Assembly: GCA_037903355.1 (NCBI GenBank)
Contig: JBAJFE010000029.1
Location: 558,001 to 622,000 of the forward strand
Length of the DNA: 64,000 bases
Direction: 5' to 3'
Source: Trichuris trichiura
Taxonomy: Eukaryota; Nematoda; Enoplea; Trichinellida; Trichuridae
A model generated the notes under the pieces. That model ran no database searches and was not told the origin of the DNA. It worked only from the letters and a program-made list of their open reading frames with translations. The position numbers and the translations under genes were made by a program. Numbering within the stretch: position 1 is the stretch's first letter; every line of letters begins with the position of its first letter. This document shows, piece after piece, positions 12,121 to 23,500 of the stretch.

Positions 12121-15100
12121 TTAGCAGAGCGTAAACAGTTCTGTCTTCCGCTCGGAATAATGTGTGATGCAGACGATGTCAGTTTTCTGGAAAAATATAT
12201 GAATTACGCAGTCGTCAATATGACCAAAATGAAATGAACTATACCTTGGATTCCAAATCCACGAATGCTTTAGCAATGCTTGAATATCTTCCATGGAAAT
12301 GCCTTTTGTTTCAGGCAAAATTAGATACATTAGAATACTTCCAGCAGTTGACAAAGAGGCAAATAAAAAAAACAAACCTTAAATTCAGCCGAAACTATTT
12401 TAACGGGCTTGACATGGTTGAAGTGTCACCTTGACGTGTTATTGCTGTGGAAAGCGAAAGAAACGTTGATGCAGTGACCCAACAGAACACGCAGTTGACA
12501 AAAGTCGCAGCGGAAGCACCCATACTTCTTGCCCAAGTTGGATATAACTCACTAAAAACATGCTTAATGTATCTTCAGAACATTGAGTTGAATGAATTAC
12601 GCATTAACAGCCCAAGGGACGCCAGAGAATCCTTAAAAAATGCAGGTTTACTTCTCTTAGTGCTTGGATAAATCATACCAACAGAGAAGGCGCACAGAAA
12701 AACAAGCGAACCAGCAACGGGTACCCAAGAATATGATGTGGAGCAAAACCCATAGTCAAAGACAACTTTCGGATTCACGTAATGAATCTCTTTTTTTCCA
12801 GCAGTTGTTACATTCTTAAGCTTTGGAGAACATCTGCCATATGCAGCGTAGTCAATGAGTTCAGATCCGCCGCTTCTGTATACTGAAACGCAAGAACCAC
12901 TGCTGGAAGCGTTTCGCGCGGTTGGCATAAAGCAAAAACCACAATCAGGTTGGTAGGAGCAATCGTCACAACTGAAAAGCACCATCATAATGATATTGAG
13001 ACATACTCAAATGAAGTCATGCTGAGCAGGTTACCTGAAAGCTTTGCAGAAATCTTTTTCCGCGAAATTATCAAATCGGCCGTTCACAAAACTGTCTTCT
13101 TTATATAATGACGGCAGGGAAGTGCTTGCTATGAGAGAGAATCCGACACCCATTATAATTAAACCGACTGTAGAGCCTTTAAAAATTAACCTTTTTAGGA
13201 AGTAAATAATAAATCATGTTTACCTCCGGCACTCCAGAGAATAAGATTTCGTCGTCCACACTTTTCAATGAGGTAAGTGCTAGCTGCACCTCCCAACAAA
13301 CTTATTATTCCAGGCAGCGAAGCTAACCACATCGTTGTGCTTCTGTCACGTACTCCGCTCATCTTGACTATGGAACCGTAGTAAAACCTAAACAGCGGTG
13401 CTTATTCTCGCTTACTAGGCGCGATGTTACATACATTACGCAAGTGACACCAGTTAACTGCTGGAACATTAGCACTGAGCAACCGATAAGCAGTGACCTC
13501 CTGGTCTCTCGAAATTTAAGCAGATCAACTATACCGCCCTTGCCTTCTGCAATTATTAGCATAAAGGCAAACGTAGGGCATATTTAAAAGATAACTACAT
13601 TAATAGACAAAGGCAGTATCCAGATACGATGGAAATGACGTGATCACTTCTCCTTAATGACATTTCATCGCTCCATTTTAAAAAATTAAATTTCGTAGCT
13701 TTCAGCTATCCTCACATACCCTCTTCAATGGGCGCACCGAACGTCATCCGAAGAGTTGCGTTAATACATGTAGGAATTCTTCTGCTCAATACATGGTCAC
13801 TTCGACTCATCCCATCTAAGCATGTGAATACCTGAGAATTACTTCCCGCAAAGTCAGGTTCCTATTTTTGATGAAATATTTTTTTCCAGGAATTAATATT
13901 GCCAGTTTTAACAGGACGTAAATATTTTTTAGCACAATATAAGAATTTGAGCTGGTTTTTAAAAAATAGATTCTAGTGTATTAATGCGTGAAAAGTAGGC
14001 GTAGTCACCGTAGCTCCGGAAGGCATAACAATCAAAGCTTTTAATGGATGATTTATTTACCTAGCGCTTGCCTAAAAGCAGGCTTACCATTTTTGGAAAC
14101 GGATGTAGGAAGTTGCCACTTGCTTGCTTGAGTCGTTTTAATTTTTGCATGTCCTAAAGCTTCTCCTGCGACACTACTTTTACCATAATGTGCTGCGGTT
14201 CTTTTTGCCTGAGTCTTCGATGCCAGCCATTCCTTGCTTTCCGGTATAAGGGGTAACAAAAATAATTGAGCCACAACTGGAAGCGTTCCTAATGCGAACA
14301 TTAATCTTAATGAAAATTTACTTGAAAGGTCACTCTGAAGATCAGTTCAAGCGTGTACCTCCAAGAAATATTACCGTTTTCCAGATAGCTTAATGAAGCA
14401 GCGCTGATACCTGATGCCAGCTGCCCTATGGACATGCAAAGTGGGAAAAGAGTTATCAAAGCACCCCGTAGATGTACTGGAGCTAGTTCCGCTGTATAAG
14501 CAGGGACAGTTGTTGTAGCAATTCCTGAAATCGTGAAGTTTAATTTCTTGGATTTTTTTAAACATTTAATTTTATTTATAGTAAATAACGTTAATTTAAT
14601 GTTTTTGTGAGTGCACAACCTTTAGTATTGACTTACGTTCGAAATAGCGAGCTGATAGCTGGAAATCCCCTAAAAGTTATTATTATTACTTCCCTATATC
14701 TTTAAATGCAAACAGTCCAATATTTTTTCACAGCTGATTAACGCGACGAAAGCAGAATGTGCATGCTTCCATGCGGCTCTTGCCTCAATTACCTGCTGCC
14801 ATGCCTTGAACGAATCTTCCCATAACCAAAATTTGCTTGCCATTAGAAATTGACGTTAGAACCGCTCCAATAATGAAAAGAATGCAGGAAGCGCTTATCA
14901 GTTTTTTCCTCCCTAAAAGTTCATTCAACCAACCGGCAACCAGACCAAAAATTGTTGCAGCTGCTATTATGATTCCGGTAATAAGCTATAAAAAAGAATA
15001 TTTCAAAATGCGCAGGAGAAATTTGATGGTTGCAAACTAAGAACGATCATGCCTATTTATCAAGGAAACAAATCAATCATCAAAATAGGAAGAACCGTCC

Positions 15101-15923
15101 TTATTGTCTAAACTGGTTGTCTTTGCACTGTCTGCTTTGTAGGCTAGAAAATTCTGGATAATGTCACCTATACGAAACAGAAAACGTCTCAAGTTAGAAT
15201 ATTTAACTACTTTACATCTGTTGGCAGCTTTGTACCCTTATAAATGTTATTATCCGCAGCTACTTTTCACGACCACTCTCGTTTCGTCTTCAGCAGAAAA
15301 ACACACAAATACAAATGCAGATTATTATGGTATGTAGCTAAATCATGTATCCCGTTTGCTCTCTGTGGGTCAACCTTTTTTCCACTTTTTGAAACAATAT
15401 CTGGTGAATATTTAAATTAATGCAGCGACTCTTGTTTTTTCCGAATAAACGTTTACTGAACAACGGGTTAGAAATCCCGCGAACATTTTAGAATAAAAAT
15501 TAAAGAAAACTCGTTACGAAGAAGAAAAAAGAAAAAAAAGAAAAAAGAAAGGAAAAAGAAAAGCGACTCTTGTTGTTTCAAAACGTTTTAACCAGCAGGT
15601 GAATCCATGCCTTTGAAATGTAACGTTTGACAGGTCATAAATTTTCCACCACAAATAAAAGTTAAAAGTTTATCCGATTTCAAAAACTGACATTTCCAAA
15701 GTTCAGCGAAATTGCGGTAGATGATGTAACTGACCTGCATCCAGAGCGAATTTAAGTAAAATTGCTCTCGAAGAATTAGCATTGCGCCAGAAACGATTGT
15801 CGAGTTGTACCCAATCGGAAAGCCCATCATTACTGTTGCAGCCGTAATAAACTTCTCGCGGAAGGTCCATTTATCGTCTTCAGATTTTTTCTCCATATTG
15901 CCTTTTTTCTGCAGATCTAACAT
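12121..15923 (-). CDS. SLC2A13-like: SLC2A13-like proton/myo-inositol transporter, copy B (complete, 11 exons, 628 aa)
   Basis: MFS sugar porter, by family a proton/myo-inositol symporter with 12 membrane helices. Minus-strand exons: 15735-15923, 14793-14985, 14359-14524, 14088-14305, 13435-13546, 13387-13224, 13176-13035, 12971-12679, 12631-12601 (31-bp micro-exon), 12551-12430 and 12377-12121. They total 1887 bp, an exact multiple of three, and all have GT-AG borders. Landmarks in order are LLGRKK, IPESKEWLAS (family PESPRWL), FQQLTG, EKCGRR, the large Cys-rich exoplasmic loop typical of SLC2A13 (CDDCSYQPDCGFC to DYGFCSTSYSW, exon 8), PWAVNAELYP then WARSMG, and LPETKG. The PESPR arginine and proline are replaced (PESKEW). 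After LPETKG the last exon runs on into an unusual 50-odd-residue tail, and a donor-like AG|gtatag inside it leaves room for another terminal exon. The start is the most upstream ATG; one at residue 10 is also possible. Confidence 0.88.
15281..15293 (-). other. Stem-less variant of the core motif
   Basis: On the minus strand this reads CTGAAGACGAAAC. It has the CTGANGA, extra C and GAAAC blocks of the element motif but no stem II. It lies inside intron 1 of transporter copy B, about 150 bp from element E2. It could be a decayed remnant or chance. Confidence 0.25.
15437..15561 (+). mobile_element. Penelope-like fragment E2 (family 3), in intron 1 of copy B
   Basis: A 125-bp insertion flanked by an exact 13-bp duplication, AGCGACTCTTGTT (15424-15436 and 15562-15574). 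It matches only the second arm of E11 and E5: AATAAACGTTTACTGAAC, then a CGGG-TTAGAAAT-CCCG hairpin, then ACTCGTTACGAAGAAGA, and it ends in about 50 bp of A/G. At 15456-15484 it keeps the motif register: CTGAACA, A, CGGGT, TAGAAA, TCCCG, CGAAC. It is therefore a single-arm, 5'-truncated copy with a purine-rich 3' tail, inserted in the antisense direction to the host transporter gene. Confidence 0.72.
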
Positions 15924-17832
15924 GACATAAATTTATCTTCAGAAAAATGACGTACAAATGTTTGTTCACCTACTAATGGGAGGTACCTTTGGCACTGCCG
16001 TTTCTGCGTCAGTCAATGAACTTTGTCTGCTGATTATTCTAGAAGTGGTTCCCAGAGTTAACGTGTTCTTGTATATATGCTAATTGCTATGCAGTAAACA
16101 AATGACCGTTTGCTTTTATGAACAGTGACTGTGCCTTCTAAATACTATGACGAGGAAAACAAGTATTAATGAGTTCTAGTAAGCACTTGTCTTCCCCTTC
16201 ACGTGTCTTTCACTTTGCCATTTCAAGGGGATAAGCCCTGTTGCAGGTGAGAAACTGCTATGAGAAACAATTCGCGTTGACGAACTGAAGGCCAGAATAA
16301 ATAAGTACTGATTCGTAGATTCTAGACTGTGTACAACGCAGTATCACAGCATTTACTTTTAGCAAGATAAAGCAGCAGGTGCTCATTCATTTGTGTGAAA
16401 TGGATCAGCAATTGACACTGCTCCATGTAATGCATTCATAGTTCAAAATGATTACTCATGCAACCAGCTATGACTAGCGCAGTATGTATCGGCTACATTT
16501 CTAACTGACTGTGCAAATTAAGCAGCAGTTCCTTTATAGTTAGATCAGTTAGTAATTTCGCAGCCTTCCGAATAGCATTAACAAGTTTTTGAAAAAATGA
16601 ATTGTCATGAAACAGATAAAAATCCCCTTTAGGCAAACATTACTTTTATTCTCTCCAGAAGCACGGAAGAGGTGAACAAACGACAATCACGCAAATTGTT
16701 TTACTAAAGCCACATTGTCACCAGACATTTTCAATGCTTCAGAAAACATTATTTGGTCCGCTTTATCAAGAACGCGTCAAGCGTGTAAAACATTTGATCG
16801 AAGCACCGAAAATGTTTTCTTTAATTAAATAAATACGTGAATTCAAAACTGGTGAGAAAAATGCAAATCTCGCACCGCCTACTAGTAAACAGCTTCTACT
16901 GTTCCCTGAAAAATCGCTGTTACTGTCAAGATTTCAGACGCAAACTAGACTGATTCCTTCAAGAAGAAATATGTAAAGGGATGAAAAGTCGTTTACTCTT
17001 TTATTTTCATTTACTAAAGCTTACCTTGCTTTCACTGTCGACCAATGCGCAGGCCATGATGGTCAAATATGAAAGACAGAAGAACAGTTTCTCGAACTAG
17101 CGAAATCCAGCTGTCCCTGACCTGAAACCCTTTTCTAAGAATACAGTTGCGCCTTAAAAAGCAAACATTTCGATTTGCTATGCAGTGCAACAACTCAATT
17201 GTATGAACATAACCAGCATAATAATTCACTTCATTATCGACATATCATTGTCATTGTTTCATGCTTTGTAAAGCAATGTACTACAAAAAGGGAAAGCTGT
17301 ACAAGCCACAAGCTGAGAAATATTTTTGTTAAAGCCGCTAATTATTAAAACACTTGGTTTGCTTTGATTCACTAGTCAGAAAGCCAAAGAAAACATTTTT
17401 CAAAACAGATAACAGGTGTGCAGGCGAAACAAGAGAGTCATCTAATGAAAAGTGAAAATGAAGTTTGACTGCAATGGCAAACTGCTGCAATGGTAAAATC
17501 AAATTTATTTGGAAAGCTTTTCCCTTGCTATTGATTTCTAACTGCCAAAAACTCTTTAGAAAACCCTCGGAATGGAAAACAACTGTTTGCAACTTATGTT
17601 TTAAGGAAAAATATTTCTGCTGCTCATGGCACATTTTTTGCCAATGTTTTAAGTGCTACACAGTCACGCTTAAACAGCTAATAGTTCTGCTCATTTCCAT
17701 CCAGTTCTAAACACGAAGGTGGGGGGGAACTGTTCCGTAAAAATTATCGTTAGTACGCGGCCGCCACTCAGAAAAAAATAGACGTCCAGTTTGTGTTAGT
17801 TGACTGCATGCAAAAATTAGTTCGACTTTACG

Positions 17833-18054
17833 TTACCAATTACGGCAGGACTCCTTGCCAGCAAGATTAGCACTAGTGCAAAACCCACATTCCATCATGG
17901 TCGGAAATATATTTCTCTTCGTTGCCTGTTTTGAAGGTATCCACGGGAGTCCAAACGTGCGCAATTTCCTGTATACATCTGCTGAACAATAGGTCCGGTC
18001 GCCGTCAGACAGTCCAGCGCAGACCTTAATTAAAGCTCGGTGAGCAGCAGTCAC
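17833..18054 (-). CDS. Possible Cys-rich exon, function unknown
   Basis: Open minus-strand segment with an internal acceptor (ttaattaag, just before a Val-Cys pair) and a donor (AATTG|gtaacg) at its end. This delimits about 62 residues with five or six cysteines, including ECGFC and ESC. The ECGFCTSA block faintly recalls DYGFCSTS in the Cys-rich loop of the neighbouring transporters, and YCSADVYRK recalls SCVSVYR in the same loop. It could be a decayed transporter exon, an exon of an unrelated small secreted protein, or chance. No partner exon was found. Confidence 0.22.
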   Translation of the reverse strand: MTAAHRALIKVCAGLSDGDRTYCSADVYRKLRTFGLPWIPSKQATKRNIFPTMMECGFCTSANLAGKESCRNW

Positions 18055-18388
18055 GCAGGGTTGTTACTGCCATGTGACCGCACCGTTTTCCTTTCTGAAT
18101 TGAGTACTCGCCTGCAGTTGTTCTGACCATTATCGTGTGGACCTAAGTAGTATAGCCACGAAAAGCTGAAGTGCTTGGACATCAGTAGTTCACATTACTA
18201 ACAAGTGGTCGGTCGTTGTCATTGTGCTTATCATTGTTTCATGGTATGGTAGATTTTCTACGGCTTTTCACATTTTTATCTGTGGTAGTCCCCGTAATTA
18301 AACGAAACAACTGCTCTACCAACGGACAGATGAGTGATTATTAAGAAAAAAATTGTACAGAACCAATACACTCAACTCTATTTCAGAA

Positions 18389-18417
18389 CTTTCAGAACGC
18401 TCTAGTTCCGTCGTCAG
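18389..18417 (-). other. Hammerhead-like core motif, left arm of E3
   Basis: Minus strand: CTGACGA, C, GGAAC, loop TAGAGC, GTTCT, GAAAG. The last stem base is changed relative to the right arm (GTTCC), which leaves a G-T wobble. Confidence 0.55.
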
Positions 18418-18440
18418 CGAGATAGCTCTCCTCCACTTCG

Positions 18441-18469
18441 CTGACGACGGAACTAGAGCGTTCCGAAAG
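18441..18469 (+). other. Hammerhead-like core motif, right arm of E3
   Basis: Plus strand: CTGACGA, C, GGAAC, loop TAGAGC, GTTCC, GAAAG. Stem II is a perfect 5 bp. The preceding sequence is pyrimidine-rich, as in E1 and E9. Confidence 0.6.
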
Positions 18470-19160
18470 CTCTGAAATAAAGTTGTGTGTATTGGTTCTG
18501 TACAATTTTTTTTTAATGATCGCTCATGTATCTGTTGGTAGAGCAGTTGCTTCGTTTAATTACAGTGACTACCACAGACCAAGGAGGGGAAAAGTCCTAG
18601 AAGATCTTCCATTTCATGAAACATCATCCCGTTATGAAACATCCTGCTTTCAAGCTTATCATTGTTGAATAAATTGTTGTTAGACAGCGCTGTTACAATA
18701 CCTACCGCTCTACTGAATTTGCTGGACTTCAAAAGAGCAGCCAAACGTCCATTGCAATATTCAAAGTGTGTATAGCAATAGATAAGTTCCAAAGAAACGC
18801 CTCAACGCACAACCATTTTAATAGGATAGTCTGTCTTCCAGAAAGAAGCAGCTGATCCAAGTAACCAATTTTAAATTATTACCCTATCATTTTTGACACG
18901 GATGTATGCGGAGTTTTTCTACCTCGATGAGCACGAAAGTTCTAAGAGTGATCCAACGAAAGTTTCTACTCTCTTATTGAGCGGTTCCTAAAATAAAAGG
19001 GAATTTGAAATCTGTTAGTAAAAATCAAAATGAGCCATCGAGCGGTATTCTCACTTTCGTGTGGATTGTGTGACAATGTTTTGTTGGACTTCAAGCGGCG
19101 AAATGATTCCAGAACTTCAGATATCATTGCAGTTCAGTCTGACTGTTGATTTAAATCAAA

Positions 19161-19523
19161 TTAAAGTCTGGAAATCGAAGTAAGACCAGGTTCATGTGTC
19201 TTGACTGTCGGTTGCAGGCACCTATCGGTAGAAATTTTGAACTTCACTTTTGAACATATTTTGCCGACTGCGATTTCTCTACTGACGCATCTTTGACTTT
19301 GGCATTGAATAATTAGGAGTTTAATACGCTTAAGCGATAGTTTTAGGTCACCTAGTTTGAAATTTCGTCTTGCCGAATGAATAAAATTAATGTCGCTGAG
19401 TGTTGCATGTTTTCCTTCAAAACGATTGCAGTTTATAACAATGCGTAACGACCTGGAGCAAATAACGTTATTTGTCAGTGAAAGATGAAGTAACTGTCCT
19501 AAGAGCGCTGAGTGATTCGCCAA
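19161..19523 (-). CDS. Unassigned 120-codon ORF
   Basis: An open frame of 120 codons between two transporter genes, with Leu-, Lys- and Arg-rich composition. It has no recognised domain, signal peptide or neighbouring exon with matching splice sites. It is longer than most chance ORFs in this window but I cannot support a function; chance is the leading alternative. Confidence 0.15.
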   Translation of the reverse strand: MANHSALLGQLLHLSLTNNVICSRSLRIVINCNRFEGKHATLSDINFIHSARRNFKLGDLKLSLKRIKLLIIQCQSQRCVSREIAVGKICSKVKFKISTDRCLQPTVKTHEPGLTSISRL

Positions 19524-20422
19524 AAATACGAAACCACATTACCCTGCGCTTAGCCGCATTCGACTGGGATAATCGTGCGCACTGTTTGCGCAGGGCTGTT
19601 TACACAATGCATGCGCAAGTTCCGCATTATACAATAATTGTGCAATGTGACAGATGTTGCTTCAAGGAGGGGAAGACACTGAACTGCAATTTAGCCCTTA
19701 TCTGCTTTCCAGCCTGAGTTGGTAAACGCAACTTATATGCCAGTTTATGGCGTTTGCATTACCGTTCATATAAAGAAAAAGCTTGTCCTCTTTTATTGTT
19801 AAAAAGTCTAACCAGCGGATCATTTTGATGATCATTTTGTCGTTCTCACGAAGCTTTTAAGACGAATAACATATTTTGTAGGCTCTAGTGACCTTTCCAC
19901 AATTTGAGTTGCAACAAAGAAAGCACTCCTCTTTCTGAGAACTCGAATGTTCATAGTTTTTTAAGCATCCCCGTTTCTGAAAGGATAAACTTTTTGTCAG
20001 GCTACATTGTCAGTTATCGACGGAAAACCTCCCTTCGCAACTGAAAGAAGACCCACTGCTAAAATATACTGTTTTCTACTTTTGCCAGTAAGGCTCTCAT
20101 GAGAAACGAAACTTCTCGTAACGATCCAAAAACGTTTTATTCCTTGTAATTTCCTACGGAACTGGTCAGTTAGAGGTTAGAAGCTTTATTTGAAATTACG
20201 ATTAGCATACTCGAAGACTTAAGTGTTTCGATGATCAACTGATGTGAACTAATCGTTGTGTGGAACTAGACGAAAGGCAACGTTAAAATAGAGAACCACT
20301 ATCTAGGAAAACTTTGTACTCATAAATATATTAGCAAATCATCACAGTACCGGCGATACCAAACTGAAGAACAGTTTAACTTCCAAGATTAGGGCAACCA
20401 TAGAACATCCCGTTAAAGCCTA

Positions 20423-20428
20423 TTTATT
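20423..20428 (-). promoter_or_regulatory. Poly(A) signal AATAAA of transporter copy C
   Basis: AATAAA on the minus strand, about 74 bases past the stop codon at 20502-20504. It is in a suitable position to end the transcript. Confidence 0.45.
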
Positions 20429-20501
20429 TAGCGCAGTTTGTTTCCAGAGTTACCTGCAATTATAAAGAGCTCAGTTTTCGACGTGTAAAATCACTATAGC
20501 C

Positions 20502-23500
20502 TTACTCATCAACGTTCCTTACTGTGCAATGTTTTTTTGCCTTGTAAATCCATGGTCCTTGAAGAAGGACTTCAATGTCATCAATTCCAACACCCTTTGT
20601 TTCCGGTAATACCATGTAAAGATAACCAGTTGATACGGCTGTCAGCGCAGCGTACAAGTAGTAGACACCTGAACGGGAAAAGAAAGTTTAAGGACATTTC
20701 ACGTTGTTAGCTACCCTGACGAGTGATTGCTGTTGAAAGTGACAAAAAGGTGAGCGTAGTGACAAGGCATCCAAAGATGTTTACGAAAGATGATGCAGAG
20801 TTACCCATGCTCCGAGCCCAATTCGGATAAATTTCTCTAGGTTAGTTCTGCATTTATGAACTAATATGGTTAGTCCGCATTGCATACCCATTTACTGTCC
20901 ATGGAATCCCTGAAAGGCCTAAAAAACATAACAGCAACATTCCACTTAAACTAAAGCCGATAAGAACACACGTGCTTACCAAGGGCAAATACGAGAAGGA
21001 AAACTATTGACGCAGCTATGGGAATCCAGAAATAGCTAGTTGTGCAGTATCCGTAGTCAAAAGCTGCTGATGGTTCCAAAAAACCAGATTTTCTGGTAAA
21101 GTTTAAATTTGAAAGTTCAGAAAGTAGACATCTTCCATAAAGCGCAGAATTTGGATTGATTATTCCACCCTTTTGGTAAACTGAGACGCAGGCACCACTT
21201 TGAGCTGAGTCTTGGGACTGCGGCAGGTAGCAGAAACCGCAGATGCTTTCATAGGAACATGCATCGCATCTATATACATGCGTAAAACAAAACTATCATG
21301 ACGATGCGTTGTTCAGATACCCTAACAATGCGCATTTATCATTCGCAGCAAGGGCCTTAAATGTTCCGTTTAAGTAAAGCGATTCATCATACCCTGCGCG
21401 CATAGAGGTGCTTGCGATCAAGGAAAATCCAATTCCCATGAAAAGCACACCGGCGGAAGATGCTAAACAGCAGTATCAGGACAAATGAAGTCATGTTTCT
21501 CGCACCTGCTGTACTCCAAATGACTGTACTCCGGCGGCCAACTTTCTCTACTAAATAAGTGCCAATTGCAGTTCCGATGAAATTAGTTAAGGCAGGCAAA
21601 GAACCGAACCACATGGCAATCGTGTTGTCCTTAACTCCGCTCATTTTTGCAATGGAACCGGAATAGAACCTGCGTAGGAAATTTTTTGAATGAATGCTTC
21701 CTTTTAACCATAACTTACAGCACGCATGCCACACCTGAGAGTTGCTGAATTAATTGGAGTGAACAGCCTAATATCAGTGCTTTTCTGCCTTCTCTGCTCT
21801 TTAGCAATGCAATGAAGCCATTTCCTGAAACAAAATGTATTTGAAGATTCATATACCCTTCTTCTGGCTATCTGAACAATACTGCCACTTAGATTTTGTT
21901 TTGCAAAGTCCCTTTGATTTGAAATTACTTTGCGCGTTCAATCGTAAAAAATTATCATTATGACGAAAGGAAAGTGACATAAGGTGTTGATCACAGTAGA
22001 ATCCCGATTGCCTGATCAAACTGTGAGCATTGATTGTAAGGTTAATCGAATACTCGTCCTTTAACCAATCCTTTTGGTTCTGTCTCCATTTTTTGTGAAC
22101 CCTGTTTCTTAAATATGTTTTTATGTGTACAGTAATTTTTTATAGGTGACGTATTAACGTGCGCCAAAAAATGCACTTTATAAAAAATCTCTTATTTCCG
22201 TTGTTACAACGCTGCCAACTTTGGAAGCTTCCTTCGTCTTTTTGGGTTAAAACTTTATATAAGTGCTATTAGAAGTTCAATGCTTAATAGACAAGCAAAG
22301 TGACCTTGCTGCAAACGCCTTCGCAAAATCTGAAGGCTTGAGAACTTTGTTCAGCTAAACATCAGAAACCTGACAATATAGTTTATATAAACGCAAATTC
22401 AGAGCAGCCAAGAGCAAATAAGAATAAACAACAGATAAAGAATATTTATCCAGAAGACAGATAATCTCGCAACAGATCCGTAAGTCTTCATTACGAAGTT
22501 AGACTATGACAGTTTAATATATTAGCTTTAAAGGATTAAACGGGTTTAGTAAAACTTCCGCAGCAAAAGAATACATTAACCAACGAAGTCATTCATATCT
22601 AAAATTGCAGTAGCTCTTCTTTAATGTCAAGATAAGTTGATCTGTTGTAAGCAAGCACAACTCATTCTGTTTCGCCCTGCTTCTGCAAGTTTCTTCTTAA
22701 CTTGTAAAAGTACAGTCACGCGTAAGCATCGAGAGAGTCATCAAGGAATGGCAAATGTGTTTCATGATTTCAGTATGAATAATTTCTTGACATTTTTGAA
22801 GTCACTTTCAAATTTAATGACGCAGCAGTTAAGAACTGCTGATGGCTTACCTTTTCTACTGACGTTACGTAGTCGTTCATCCTGATACTGATGAGCTACC
22901 TGACCCATGTTCGATAATCTTCTGTTCATTTCAGAGTCACTGCACCTTGCAGCTCCAGTCGAACAAGAGTTACACATTTGGTTCTTTGAAGCAAGCCATC
23001 CAGGACTTTCAGGGATGAAAGGGTAGTAAAAAAATTGAAAGATGATTAGAAACGATCCTGCGGAAAGCATGAGTCTATAAATAAATTTTGCTAAATGCAA
23101 GAAAACAGTAAAAAAATTTTCCAACCTCCAACTGGCATCCGTATTTTCAATGTAACTAAAAGCTGCGGCAAATGCGCCAGCTAGCCATTCTCCCAATGTC
23201 ATCAGAAGGGGGAAAAGATTTAGTATAATTCCTCGAAGGTGAGCCCTCGTCATTTCGGTCAAATAGGGTGGAATTGCAGCGCAGGCAATACCTGTGAACG
23301 ACGTTTAATGTCGCACTAAGAGATGACAGATGTTATCCGCTGATTCACACTGATGAAAGTTATTAATGTTATGACCTTACTATTAATGTGAATGGAATAA
23401 CATTTTTCACAATTGCCTTCTGCATTCAGACAGCATACATTTCTTTTTATTTTCTGTATTAACCCTAGTGAACATTGCATCTGGAATAAGCACATTGTTA

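Larger units (their letters stand above)
18239..18653 (+). mobile_element. Palindromic Penelope-like fragment E3 (family 1)
   Basis: A 415-bp element with an exact 13-bp duplication, GCTTATCATTGTT, at 18226-18238 and 18654-18666. Long inverted arms (about 150 bp each) contain CTCTACCAACGGACAGATGAG and its complement. They flank a pyrimidine-rich centre (CTCTCCTCCACTTCG). Both arms carry the hammerhead-like motif facing outward. Sequence beyond GAAGATCTTCC is present only on the right, as a one-sided tail. Confidence 0.78.
15924..20422. other. Intergenic between transporter copies B and C
   Basis: Holds element E3 (18239-18653) and two unassigned minus-strand ORFs (17833-18054 and 19161-19523). 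Otherwise I see nothing recognisable in these 4.5 kb. Confidence 0.45.

Noticed and set aside
12234..12671. Plus-strand ORFs at 12234-12434 and 12447-12671
   Set aside because: Shadows of exons 9-11 of transporter copy B on the minus strand.
15520..15561. A/G-rich stretch as an independent microsatellite
   Set aside because: It is the 3' purine tail of element E2, inside its 13-bp duplications; E5 and E11 have equivalent tails.
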